Assembly: GCA_963691655.1 (NCBI GenBank)
Contig: OY829326.1
Location: 59,885,776-59,949,775, forward strand
DNA: 64,000 bases
Source: Toxonevra muliebris
Lineage: Eukaryota > Arthropoda > Insecta > Diptera > Pallopteridae
Direction: 5' to 3'
Shown: one piece after another, positions 45,543 through 56,269 of the stretch
How positions within the stretch are numbered: the stretch's first letter is position 1
Layout: every line of letters starts with the position of its first letter
Made by a program: the position numbers and the translations under genes
Notes under the pieces: model-generated
The model's input: only the letters and a program-made list of their open reading frames with translations
Database searches by the model: none
Told to the model about the DNA's origin: nothing

Positions 45543-45835
45543 TAAGTATATGGTCAATTTTTTGGTCATTAACGTTACAGTCGTACGCATACTTTTGCAA
45601 ATATGTCGAAAATATCCCATGAAACCAGACCAGACCAAGACCACTTAAAACGGTTACATCTTTGAAACTACAAAAGTTTAAAAAAAACGTTTGTTAATAG
45701 GAAATGTAGGCCTTGAGGCCTATTTTCATGTCAATGTAAAAAAAAAATTTGGTTTCATGGGATATTTTCGACATATTTGCAAAAATATGCGTACTACTAT
45801 TAACGTTAAAGGCCAAAAAATTGGCCATATACTTA
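45543..45835. repeat. inverted repeat with 85-bp arms
   Basis: Arms 45543-45628 and 45751-45835 share TAAGTATATGG, CAATTTTTTGG, TAACGTTA, GTACGCATA and, at the inner ends, GCAAATATGTCGAAAATATC and CCATGAAACCA. The spacer is about 120 bp. Confidence 0.85.
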
Positions 45836-45838
45836 CTG

Positions 45839-46215
45839 GATAGCGGAAGTGCTCCAGATTACTCTGCTCATCTACCTTTGAGTCCCAAAGTCAACATCAA
45901 TGCCAGTGCCAGCAACAACTTTACTCACAATTCAAATTGGCTAAGCCATTCAAGCCACACAACACCCGAATGCTCTTATGTCGAACTATTTGCCGAGTCG
46001 AAAAATCTGATTCAATTATTGACTGGACCAATGCTCTGCAAGGCTAAATCATAATACCCTTGACCTGTTTTTCACTACTCATCATGAGAAATATGGTGTT
46101 AGTGTCCACACACCTCTTGAAAATTAGAACCACTGTGCCATATTAGCATTCTTTCCCTATTCCTGTATTTACAATGCTTTGCAATTAGCTTCAATGCGAT
46201 CAATCTGACTTTACG
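45839..46215 (+). pseudogene. LINE endonuclease-domain remnant
   Basis: Plus-strand frames give NNFTHNSNWLSHSSHTTPEC (decayed GDFNAHHxxWL block), VELFAESKNLIQLLTGP, and then, after a shift, NTLDLFFTTHHEKYGVSVHT and PLEN, stop, NHC (decayed PLG(S/N)SDHC). This order is that of the APE-type endonuclease of jockey-like or RTE-like LINEs. The catalytic histidine context is mutated and no RT follows within 2 kb. Confidence 0.65.
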
Positions 46216-46219
46216 GAAA

Positions 46220-47815
46220 AGCAGATTGAGCTGGCCTCATTAATTTTTTTGATCATTTTAATTGGAAATTGTGTTTCCTAGACAGAAACATAATAGACAG
46301 TGCTGAAATGGGGCAAGGAATTATTTTGTTGGGAATACGATCTTTCATTCCTAATAAAATGGTTATTAGCAAAGAAATCAAACCAAGAAAACATTTCATT
46401 TTTCCCACTCGAGCTTCGCAAAACTGGGAGACTTCAATATTTCAATCCAATTTATGCAAAAAGAAAATTTTGTATTTTCATCATTTTGATTTGAAAAAAA
46501 CGTATACTATTTTAGAAGACAGCATTTTCTATAGAAATTTGCCGGCAATCATCATTTGGGCTCGACTAAAATTGCACCTAATAATTTTTAGCTTTTAGTG
46601 CCAGGAAATAATATCGCCATTTTTTCTAAAGTGGTTGGAAGTCTTTACCATATAGATTGGGCAAACATTTATCTTCCTTTTTTGAGCCTATTGATGAATT
46701 CTGTAACACTAAATATTTAATAAGTTGAGGCTTTCTAGAGGCAAGAAATGAATCAGAGTTTCTGGTCTTCTAACCAAAACTAACATACCCAACACTTCAG
46801 GATCCAAAAACCTTTTAAAAGAAAATTTCATTCTTAACGGCTCATAACATTTCCATTTACTACAGCACTTATTAAGAATTTTAAATTTTCTTCATTAAAA
46901 CTAAAATGACTCATGCTCGTGCTCATACATATTTCTATGTAGAAATGAATCAAAACGTAATTTCGAATATTACTTTTACATTTTATGATCGAAATGATGC
47001 GTAGTGAAATCAACTTAATTGAAACCTGCTGGCAATATTTCATTGCTTTGTTTACAAAAAGGAAAAACAAGCAAAATAAAGAAAGACAGACAAAGACCAA
47101 GTACCACATTAATCGACAAAGAGAGAGGGAAAGAAATGTGGAGGAAAAGCAAGTACCATACTAGAAAAACTTTTGTAAATGTTTGTCTTGATTTATTTGC
47201 GCGAAATAAAAATGCAAATAAGAAACAAACACACTGGGGAAAAATGATTGCGTAAACTTATGAGAGAGAGAGAGAGGGAGAGAAAAACAAAAAAACATAT
47301 TTTTATTATTATATAAAAGTAGAAAAAAAATGTAAACAATAATCGACAACAAGAATAGAAAAAAAGCACATAAAAATTCCGCTTTAAGCAATTTTCATAA
47401 CTGGTAAAAAAAAAAAAATTTAAAGAACAACAAAACATTATCAGAAAAAAAACAAACAAAAAGCAGGGTATGATGAAGCGTAAATTGAAGAAAAGCGCAA
47501 GCAAAAATTGCAATAAAATTGTTTGCTTAATGTTAGATTTTTAAGAAGAAGAAAAATCAAAAAAACAACGTGGAAAATGAAAGAACGTGATTGAGTAAAT
47601 TTCCTACTTTATTAGAATACCATGAACATTGAAAGTTTAAACAAGCAATAAAAAAATTGTGATGAAGTTGAATAAATTTTAAATGCGTTGGTGGTAGTAG
47701 AATCTACTCATACCTACTTACTTAATTCTAAAAAAGAAATCAAGAATTTATTAGAAAACAAAAACATAATTCTAGAAAAAATGTAGCAAATCAAAAGAAT
47801 AACATCAACAACAAA
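46220..47815. other. AT-rich stretch with a GA microsatellite
   Basis: (GA)n at 47262-47284 and many A-tracts; no gene recognised. Confidence 0.4.
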
Positions 47816-47820
47816 TAAGG

Positions 47821-50020
47821 AATTGGTTCTAAAAGTATGCAGCAAAAATTTGCTCTATTAACATTTAGTTCATAAATAAGCAAAGTGCTCTTAAAGTGCA
47901 GGCAACAGAAATTTTTGCTAATATTCTTGTTTTTTATTGTTCTTGGCAATGTGAAATAAAATTTAATAAAAAAAATTCTTTAAAAATAAAGCAGCATTAA
48001 ATAAATAAATGAATTGCTCTTAAAAGTATGCAAGAAATATTTTTTTAACTGCTTATTGGCTACATACTTCCTGCTGGACGGTGTGGAATAGATTGAAACC
48101 TGTAAAAATGCTTTAAAAATGGAGAATATAAAAATAACAACATTTATGTATTTCATAAATAATAAAAATAAATTGCTCTTAAAATTAAGCAACAAATTTT
48201 TTGGAAGCTTTTAAGAGTAATTTTTTGCTGGAAGAACAACTTGACAGTGAGTTGAAAAGTACTACTAGGGGAGCGCATTTAAGGAGCAGAAGTCTCTTGG
48301 GGTTCTTAACTTCCCTGCTTTCTTCGTCCAATGCCGTTGGCTCTAAAAACCTATGGAAATATTTCAAAACTACAAATTGTTTTTGTGAATTTGATTTGTT
48401 CTGAATTCGCTGTTGAGTGTGAAATTAAATTTGAGAAAATTAGTATTTTTGTTTTGAATTTGAAGTATTTTCTAAAGCATAAGACTGAATACAAAAATGC
48501 AATGCTCCTAACAGTATGCATCAAATATGTTTTTAGCTGCTTATTGGCTGCATACTTCCTATTTGGGCTAAGTAAAATAGATTGAAAACTGAGCATGTGC
48601 TTTGAAATTATTAATATAAAATAATAACATTTATGTCTTTCATAACTAATAATTAGAAATGTCTCTGAAAATATACAACAAAAATTTATAAGCTTTTCAT
48701 AATATCTTTCTGTTGAATTGAAATATTAGGAGAACATTTAAAGTAAGAAAGGTCTTAGGATTCTGAACCTTAACCCTTCCCCCTTCTTCTTGTCTTAGGA
48801 TCTAAAAGTCAATGAAAATATTTTTATATTACAAATTTTTGCTTAATTTTCCTTTCTTTCTTTAATTTGGTCCCGAATACTCTACTAGGCATAAAAAAAC
48901 TCACTATGAAGAAAGCATTTCAAAACATGCGACTAAATCAATAAATATGTGAAATGCTCCTTAAAGTATGCATGTAATTTCTGCTAGAAAAACTAAAAAA
49001 CTGAAAAAAATTTTCGCAAATGGAGGACATAAAATAAATAACATTTATGTATCAACCGATGTGAACCAACATTCATGTACTCCATAAATAATAAAATAAA
49101 CTGCACCTAAGGTTATGCAATAAAATTTTCAGTTTAAACAACTTGACAGTGAATTGAATAGAAATATGAGAAGAGTATTTGGGGTGAAAAAAGTTTTTGT
49201 TGTTCTAAACATAAAATTTCTCCATCTTAAATAATAATGGCTCCTAAAGTTATGCAACAAAGTTCTGATTGAATAGTAGATGATGGGCTAAGAGCAAAAG
49301 AGGGTTAAAATGTTTATGAGAGCAAAAGTGAAATAATTTTATATATCAGCGCAAGAATAGTACAAGCACTATGACTTGGAATGCAAAGGAATTAACTTAA
49401 AGAGCAAAAATTATATAACAATTCTTTTGGAACAGTGACTTAACCCGTTTTACCTCTGGACATATTCCCACCCCTCTCGCATTGCTTTGAACTGCACGTT
49501 TGCCGCTTTTGCTCTTGAGTAAAATTGCATCATTTTTGTCTGAACTTAGAAGTTGTACCGCTTTTGCTCTCAGCCTCTCAGATAATATTAGGGGAGCATT
49601 TTATATGGATGAAATTTTTGGGTTTTGAAATCCTCTTTCTTTTCCTCCTTCCTTAAGAACTGTAACTCTAAAAAAAGAGTAGATACATTTTTTTTTCGAA
49701 TGAACGAAATGCCTTAATCCCCATTGCACACTCCCCATCCACCCTTTTAGCATTCTCTGAATCTTCTAGTGCTTACTACTTTAAAAATCATACAAAATAA
49801 TAACATTTTACCCCATAAATTAACCAAGTGCCTCTAAAATTATGCAACGAAAAATTTACATACAAATTTCTCCCCCAATATGACATTTTCATTTCGCACA
49901 CTGAAAGCTCTCTAAAATTTAATCAGTTTTCCGGTTATACCCAAAACACTAACACACTTTAAAAACTTTGCAAAATTAAAGTCATACCACCACTCCTTTA
50001 ATTATGCAGCATAAAAAAAA
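47821..50020. repeat. diverged dimeric tandem array with conserved GCTCYTAAAAKTATGCAACA motif
   Basis: A motif close to GCTC(C/T)TAAA(A)GTATGCA(A)CAAA recurs at 47821, 47883, 48011, 48171, 48499, 48657, 48951, 49100, 49235, 49825 and 49989, always on the plus strand. Two unit types alternate. Type A (48011, 48499, 48951) shares CTGCTTATTGGCT(A/G)CATACTTCCT (in the first two), AATAGATTGAAA and AACATTTATGT...CATAAATAATAA. Type B (48171, 48657, 49100, 49235/49583) shares AACTTGACAGTGA(A/G)TTGAA, TAGGGGAGC(G)CATTTAA and a TTCTTAACTTC-like pyrimidine segment. The A+B period is about 450-490 bp. A MITE is inserted at 49285-49582. No long open frame. Confidence 0.7.
49285..49582. mobile_element. MITE of the CTGAGAGGAAAAG family, copy 4 (diverged, inverse)
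   Basis: The right end read inversely gives TGAGAGGCTGAGAGCAAAAG, followed by CGGTACAACTTCTAAGTTCA, in register with copy 1 at 4905. The left end contains GAGCAAAAGTGAAATAATTT. Confidence 0.7.
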
Positions 50021-50039
50021 TAAAAAATTTGCAAACTTT

Positions 50040-51200
50040 TTTGCATAATACCGTACTATCTCGTCCCCATTCGGTCATCTCGGACCGCGTCTGTGAATTA
50101 AAATACTAAAATTTTAATATCATAATTGTTTTTTACGCTTGTTTTGCGTACATAGCATTAAGCTTTGAGTACTCATCATCATACGCTACATTTAAATTGA
50201 AACGAAACTGGTAAGATTACGGTACATTAAAGCGAGAGCGATAATAACGTGATGGCGCCGCCTAACATTATGCTATCATTTTACGGAGCGCCAGTCAGTA
50301 CGCATAGCCACCCCATGAACATGTCTGGTTTCTTCGTTGTGTTGCCAATTGTCGCCGTAACAACTCAATTTCTTAATTTGTTTCTTTAGCCATTTTGACC
50401 AGCAACAACAATAACAACAACATGAATAAGAACATACTTTCGATTTCAATGTGGATTTCGTTGAAGCGTTTTCGATTTTGTGTGTTTTCACTTTTTTTTT
50501 TCTTTTTTTGGTTCGATTACGTTTTATTTTTATTTTAGTTGTTCATTTTTATCAACTTATTTTTCCAATTTTTACCAATAAACTTGGATAAAGCGTTGAT
50601 ATATAAATTCATTTCGTGCTTACGGGCGGAAACGTATGAAACGTGTAACGAACAAGTGAGTGCGCGTTCTTAAGAAATCTATTTATTTATTTTATTCATT
50701 TAACACGCATTACGGCTGCTGTTGCTGTTGCTGCCACTGACACTAGTACCGCTACACAGCAATCTTCTTATGAATGGAGCGTACTATGCGAGATAGTGGT
50801 GTGCGAAATAATAGCAGAAGTTTGATTTGATACAGCAGTTTTCTAAGTACAAAAATTCTGAAAAAATATTTTGCATTTCGGCCATTCTAAAAAAATCGAA
50901 ACCAGATAAGAAAAATGCAAGACATGATTTTAAAGAGTACCCATTCAAGTTTACAAAAACACCTGTGACAAATAAATCTATTAATTTCCGTAATTTTTGC
51001 GAGCAACCAAAATAACTCTTTAAGTAATGTTTCGTGAATGAGCATTTTTCAGTGTTTTGACAAGCGTAGTTCGTGAAAATAGTAACAAATGATTGTAAAG
51101 TGAGATTATGTTTTAATAGTGTTTGCCATGCACGTTTTTTCGCCGATGTTGTTTTCTTGAAAAGCAAGTTGTAAATACTTGCAATAAGGATTTAAAGAAT
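50040..51200. other. less AT-rich stretch, possible promoter region or old element
   Basis: 50050-50420 is noticeably richer in G and C than its surroundings and has CAACAACAATAACAACAAC. A TCAGTA initiator-like sequence is at 50295 and a GTGAGT donor-like sequence at 50656. GTGGTGTGCGAAATAATAGC at 50789 resembles a Tc1-type end, but no partner was found. None of this is decisive. Confidence 0.2.
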
Positions 51201-51211
51201 TGTAAGTTCAG

Positions 51212-53086
51212 TGTCCTCTCCGTTACCAAAAAAATAAGAAATTTTGTTATAGATGGCATGCGCGAATTTTCTCAGCCATATTGTTTTGAGTACAAAGCTA
51301 ACTTAAAGCTATTGTCGTTGTGTAAGTTTTTCCGAATTTTATAATCAACGTAAGTGGTAAAAACAGGGCAACGGAGAGGAAAAAAAATCAAACTGCATTA
51401 TAACCTAGGCAAGTTTAGAATTTCGAACTTATGTAATCTTGATGAAGATTTGGGTTTTTCATACATCGAATGGAACACTTCTGCTGCTTGACACAGTAAA
51501 GGTGCGGTTGATGGTGATTTGGGCGAAAGTGAGATCCGAAAATCTTAATGTTCACGCAGCATTGAAACGCTGCCACAAAACAAACATTATTATTTTAGTT
51601 GAGAAGAAAGAAGTCGCGGCAAATACATCTTTTTAAGATTTTCGATTTGAAAGATGCATGAAAATCGAGTGCGTTCACGAGGGTAGAAAAATCGGCCTCG
51701 CACCAATTCATTCTTTTCGGAAATTAGACAAGTTCAACATTTTTGTGTCTGAGGCTTCAAATTCGAAGAAACACAGAACTCAGGCTGTATCTTCAAATCA
51801 GCAAGACGTAGGCGGTTCTGTGACTTACGATAAGAGAAGTGAAAATGTGTTTATAGAAGAAGAGGTTTTGAGGGGTGCGAACGACTCGGAGTATGCGCGT
51901 GGCTTGAAGATCCTTACACGATCTCAATCGCGGCTTCTACTAGGCATTTCCACCTGACTTTGTTTTGTGCAGTCATTTTCATGTTTTGCCATGTTGTATT
52001 TTTATTTTTTAATTCTAGATGTATTGAACGTCTCCAAGTGTGTATTGGTCACTGATGTTGTTAATTCGCATGGCTTTGGTCTTCTTGATGTTTATCTAGA
52101 GGCCCACGTTGCGTAATGCTCTGATTAGATGATCAGTATTCGCTTGCATGTCGCTGAACTTGTGCGAGAGCAGATATATATCGTCTGGAAAATCCAAATC
52201 CTCGAGTCCCTCCTTTGAGAGCATACGGTTGCCATAACTTCGTCAAGCAATATTGCAAAGGGAAGGGGTAAAAGTGGGCATCCTTGTTTGACTCCTGCGT
52301 TAGTGATGAATGGATCGCTGATAGTATTCCCATAGCCGTTCGATATCGTTGAGTTATTATTTATATCACTTTCATTTTAATTTTTTAGTTTCCAACTTAA
52401 TTTTCATAAAAGTTGTAAATGACTTAAATTACTGTACGCTCAATGCAATTAGCAAACGTAACTGATTCATCTTGAATTTTTCCCTTTAGTTTAAATACCT
52501 GTTCATTGGTGATGTATGCATTAAAGATGCAGTTGGATGTGTACCAAACTGGTATACTTCATATGAATTTACTTTGCTTTAAATAAATATCTATTAATTT
52601 TATTTACTTATGTAATTACTTAGAAACATTTACAGTTTTCAGATATTAAACATTTGCTGAGCCGATTCTCCATATAACATAAAAATGTAAGAGAGCGATC
52701 GTACTTGTCCTCTCCGTTACTATTGGCTGTCCCCTCCGTTACTTTTCCCATGTTTTTTCTTTTATTATGTAATTATTTTTCAACGAAACCATTAGGATTT
52801 TCGTAAGTTACAAAGGTCCATGAATCGTCGAAAAAAAAAATTCTCTGGTATTCGCAGAATTCGGGACTTGAAATTGAAAATAAAGATTTCCCATATCGTA
52901 CGCGTCCTCTCCGTTACCCACTTTGTTGATGTATATCTTAGACGGACTCATTATTTTTTTAACGAAACTTTGGTGGTAAGAACTTGCTATTGGACCCTCA
53001 AAAGCCCCATAGTATCAAAGGAAGATATCATCTCCTTGTATGAGACCAATATCATTATAAGAGTCCCCTTGTCCTCTCCGTTTCTT
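51212..53086. repeat. cluster of a 15-bp motif TGTCCTCTCCGTTAC
   Basis: Copies at 51212 (TGTCCTCTCCGTTACC), 51366 on the minus strand (TTCCTCTCCGTTGCCC), 52705 (TTGTCCTCTCCGTTACT), 52728 (TGTCCCCTCCGTTACTT), 52902 (CGTCCTCTCCGTTACCC) and 53069 (TTGTCCTCTCCGTTTCTT). The last three are spaced 174 and 167 bp and the spacer shares AACGAAAC at a similar offset, so the right part looks like a diverged tandem repeat. An RTE fragment sits between the two groups. Confidence 0.75.
52015..52340 (-). pseudogene. RTE-type reverse transcriptase fragment
   Basis: The minus-strand frame reads NAGVKQGCPLLPLPFAILLD (motif B, Q-G) EVMAT, then after a shift LEDLDFPDDIYLLSHKFSDM (motif C, FADD altered to FPDD), DHLIRALRNVGL and INIKKTKAMRIN. 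This wording is characteristic of RTE-clade LINEs. The copy is frameshifted and truncated on both sides. Confidence 0.8.
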
Positions 53087-53089
53087 TGG

Positions 53090-53355
53090 AATGGCCGATT
53101 TTAATAGGACGATGCTGTCAAAAAATGTTATGGCTCATGGTTGTTGAAGGGAATCTTTGGGCTACAAAATCGCCATAGAATACTTTGACATACCTTGCAG
53201 ATGTCAGACTCTATAACCGTTCTCCAGAGACGCCATGTTTTTGCTCATGTTCAAAAATTTGGGGTGAGGCAGTCAAATATTTCAGTATTAGGTGGCACCA
53301 CTAGTATATCCATGAGTTTTCCTAACAGGAAGGTTTTATGGAGGCAACGCTGAGT
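53090..53355. other. spacer, nothing recognised
   Basis: No domain or repeat recognised. Confidence 0.35.
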
Positions 53356-53359
53356 GTCG

Positions 53360-54220
53360 TCAGGTGCTATCGGACGTTTTCATCGTAAAGTTTGATATTT
53401 GTTAGCATATACGTAATCAGAACGTTTTGTCATTTAAGCGTCATTTGTGTTGTTTACATTGAGTTGAAAAATTTATTTTGCCAAAAAATGGATTCAAATT
53501 TGAAAATTTGTTTTCTCAACAACAGTGCATTGATAAACTTAATTAGATTTTTAGCCATGAAGCACCTTCAAAAACCACTGTTTTTCGCTGGTATAGAGAA
53601 TTTAATTTTGGTCGTCGTTCGCTCACCGACGAATTCCGTGAAGGTCGTCCAAAATCAACTGTTGTCCCAGAGAACATCGATGCTCAGCGAAAACTGATAA
53701 AGCAAGATCGTCATCAGATATACAATGAGATTGAGGCAACCCTAGGTTGCTAGTTTCACCAGCATACATAAAATATTGCATAATACTTAATTTGGCTGTG
53801 AATAAGATTTGTTCTCGTAAAGGCTCGTATTGACTGGTGCAAGAAAACTATCAAACAATACAACGGCGGTAGATCAAAAGATGTGTACAAGATCGTGACA
53901 GGCGACGAATCATGGATCTATAGGTATGAATCAGAAAGTTAAGAGTCGACTGTATGGGTGTTTCAAAATGACCCAAAAAAAAAAAAAACAAAAAAAACAA
54001 GAGTTGTTCGCGCTCAAAGCACTGCAAAGCAAATAATCGCTTGTTTTTTTTTCTGGTCATTTGTGCAACGTAGAACGGTCAGAACTATTTGTTTGCCAGA
54101 TGTATTTGATAAAATGAGGAAAAAAGAAACGTCGTCCAATCACTACGACAATCCGAGCTCCCACATATCTCGTCAAGCAACCGATTTTTGCAGCCCATGT
54201 CAATAGCTAACGCAACTTGT
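53360..54220 (+). pseudogene. mariner transposase, decayed (SETMAR-like type)
   Basis: The frame runs, with shifts, through FRWYREFNFGRRSLTDEFRE and GRPKSTVVPENIDAQRKLIK (helix-turn-helix and linker), IYNEIEATLG, VYKIVTGDESWIYRYESES (first acid block, TGDESW), STVWVFQNDP, VVRAQSTAKQIIACFFF and YDNPSSHISRQATDF (decayed HHDNASSH, second acid). The C-terminal block with the last acid is missing. A 14-A tract at 53974-53987 disturbs the linker after the first acid. It is more complete than, and different in sequence from, the fragment at 2-181. Confidence 0.85.
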
Positions 54221-54406
54221 AAACCATATTGGCATCAGCTGTTATATGAAATTTGGTACAAAAACTAGTTCGTTTGCTATTTAAAATAGGAGCATCCGAG
54301 AAAGTAAATTTTACTTGAAATATTATTTAAAACCCAGCGGTAAAATTTCCAAATCTATATATTAATATCCCTACATATATTTACACCTGTATTAACGTCA
54401 ACATAT

Positions 54407-54458
54407 CACAATAGGCCGTTCAGGCCTGAGTGTGTCTTTCGACAGCTACTCCAACCTT
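54407..54458 (+). mobile_element. 52-bp SINE-tail insertion with target duplication
   Basis: CACAATAGGCCGTTCAGGCC, TGAGTGTGTCTTTCGACAGC and TACTCCAACCTT match the last 52 bp of the SINE before its CCTAA repeats. Flanked by ACGTCAACATAT at 54395-54406 and 54459-54470 (12 bp, perfect). Confidence 0.9.
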
Positions 54459-54479
54459 ACGTCAACATATTCGCATGAA

Positions 54480-55230
54480 ACTTATATCGTTAGAAAAGTA
54501 AAGTGGTGGAGCATGATACAATATAGTTTACATTCGAAAATGTTGACGTTAACGCTGGTAAAAATAGGTGTATACAACACAACAAAAATAACAGTAGAGT
54601 AGTTTTTTCATTTTAATGTTCAAACAGTACAGAACCGTTTGATAGTAGGGAAGTTTTTTCCGTTCAAACAGTACAGAATCATTGGCAATCGCACACGTGG
54701 GAAAAGAAGAATGCTGCGAATACAAATGAGCTGCTGATTTTAGTTACAGAGCCTGAAAAAGCCTTTAGAGTTTCATTTTCTCTATTTTTGAAATAATTGT
54801 TACTTAATGATTTTTGCCTCTAAAGCCTTGAATTGAATAAATTCTAAAGCACATTTTTTGGGTGGCATATGTATTTTCAAAAGGTTTTTCTAGTAGTTTC
54901 AACTTTATTTAACTTGATTTAAGTGGATGTGACCTTTACTGATGTGATTTCATCTGATTTAACTTAGGAGGGATTCGTATGTAGATTGAAAAAAGTTTCA
55001 AGATAATTGCGTTTAAAGATTCAGAAAGGAAACGTAGAGAGAACGGATGGGTCACGCCTACAGACTTTTATGACGTCATTTTTTGAGAATTGTCCAAAAT
55101 TATTAACTGCATCACATTCCACAGGTTTTAAACTATATATTTATGCCATAAAAAAAATGCATTTTTCAAGCTCCTACATAAGAATCTCTCCTTAAAATTA
55201 TCGTTTTAATCTAACGTGACTTTAGCTAAA
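54480..55230. other. spacer, nothing recognised
   Basis: A short direct repeat GTTCAAACAGTACAGAA (54619 and 54663). No gene recognised. Confidence 0.35.
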
Positions 55231-55239
55231 TTTTCTTCA

Positions 55240-56260
55240 GCCACGTTCATCATTGCCTTACTCTTACATATCAACAACAGAATTGCTTTTTTCTGACTTG
55301 TCTTTTTCCACTTTATCTTCATCTTATCTGCTTTCATCGAACTTGTTTTTAGCTGTCTTTTCTTCATCCAACCTCTTTTCATCTGACTTACCTTTATAAA
55401 ACATGCCTTCTTACGAATTTCTTCCTATAACTTCTTTTCTTCCCATTTGTCTTCTCCTAATATATATTCGTTTGATCCTGCCTTCGTCTGACTTGCCTTC
55501 ATTCGATTTATTTTCATCTAAGCGGACTTCATCTAACTTGTCTTCATTCAATTTGCACTGACTTATCTTTATCTCACTTGTCTTTATACGATATGACTTC
55601 TTCGGAATTTCATCTGATTTGCTTTCATCTAACCTGACTTCTGCCCACGTTAAAACATTAAAAAAAATAAAAATATCTTCTTCCGTTCTGTCTTTATCTG
55701 ATTTGTTTTCTTTCAATTACTTTTCAGCTGAGATGTCTCTATCTACATTGTCTTTATACAGATTTATCTTCGTCCGATTTGTGTTCATCTGATTGATCTT
55801 TTTCTAAGTTGTCTTCATCCATTAGCCTTCATCTGATTATCTGACTTGCCTTTATATGACGCGTGTTCTTCCGAACAAGCTTCATCTGATTGGTTCTCTT
55901 CCTATTTAATTTCACCTAACTTGTCTGACTTATCTGAACTACCCTTATCTGTATTGTCTTCTGTCCATGCGCCACCAACTTATCTGTCATTATCTGACTT
56001 ATCTTCATCCCACTTATCTTCATTCGTCTTTATCCCATTTGTCTTCATCTGACTGACCTTTCTTCATCTGAACTGTCTTCATTTGGTTTTATTTGATTTA
56101 TCTTAAACCAATTCGTCTGAAAACTTCGACTTGCCGTCATCTGGTTTCACTTCAGCTGAATTGCCCTTATATGAATTGATTGAATTTATCTGTACTCGCT
56201 TTAGCTCATCTGGTTTCATTTTAATCAATTTAACTTCAGTTGCTGGTCAAGATCAACCGA
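55240..56260. repeat. ~1-kb degenerate minisatellite, CTTCATCTGACTTGT unit
   Basis: Dozens of imperfect copies of a pyrimidine-rich unit near CTTCATCTGACTTGT, often at 15-bp or related spacing. On the minus strand one 101-codon frame (55716-55411) translates to acidic-basic repeats such as DENKSNEGKSDEGR and LDEVRLDE. The frame is confined to the repeat and shows no flanking domain, so I treat it as non-genic. Confidence 0.75.
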
Positions 56261-56269
56261 AATTCACCA

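Noticed and set aside
46269..46598. 109-codon plus frame downstream of the LINE endonuclease remnant
   Set aside because: No match to the linker or RT that should follow the endonuclease; AT-rich composition.
47193..47513. 106-codon minus frame rich in F and S
   Set aside because: Arises from A-rich and GA-repeat DNA read backwards; no real membrane-protein features beyond low complexity.
51658..51957. 99-codon open frame (MKIECVHEGRKIGL...), with better codon-like composition than most
   Set aside because: No domain recognised and no splice or promoter support; it could be a fragment of a retrotransposon ORF1 or a host exon, but I cannot decide. Not listed as a gene.
55411..55716. 101-codon acidic frame as a possible gene
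   Set aside because: Entirely within a 15-bp-period minisatellite, with no flanking domain.
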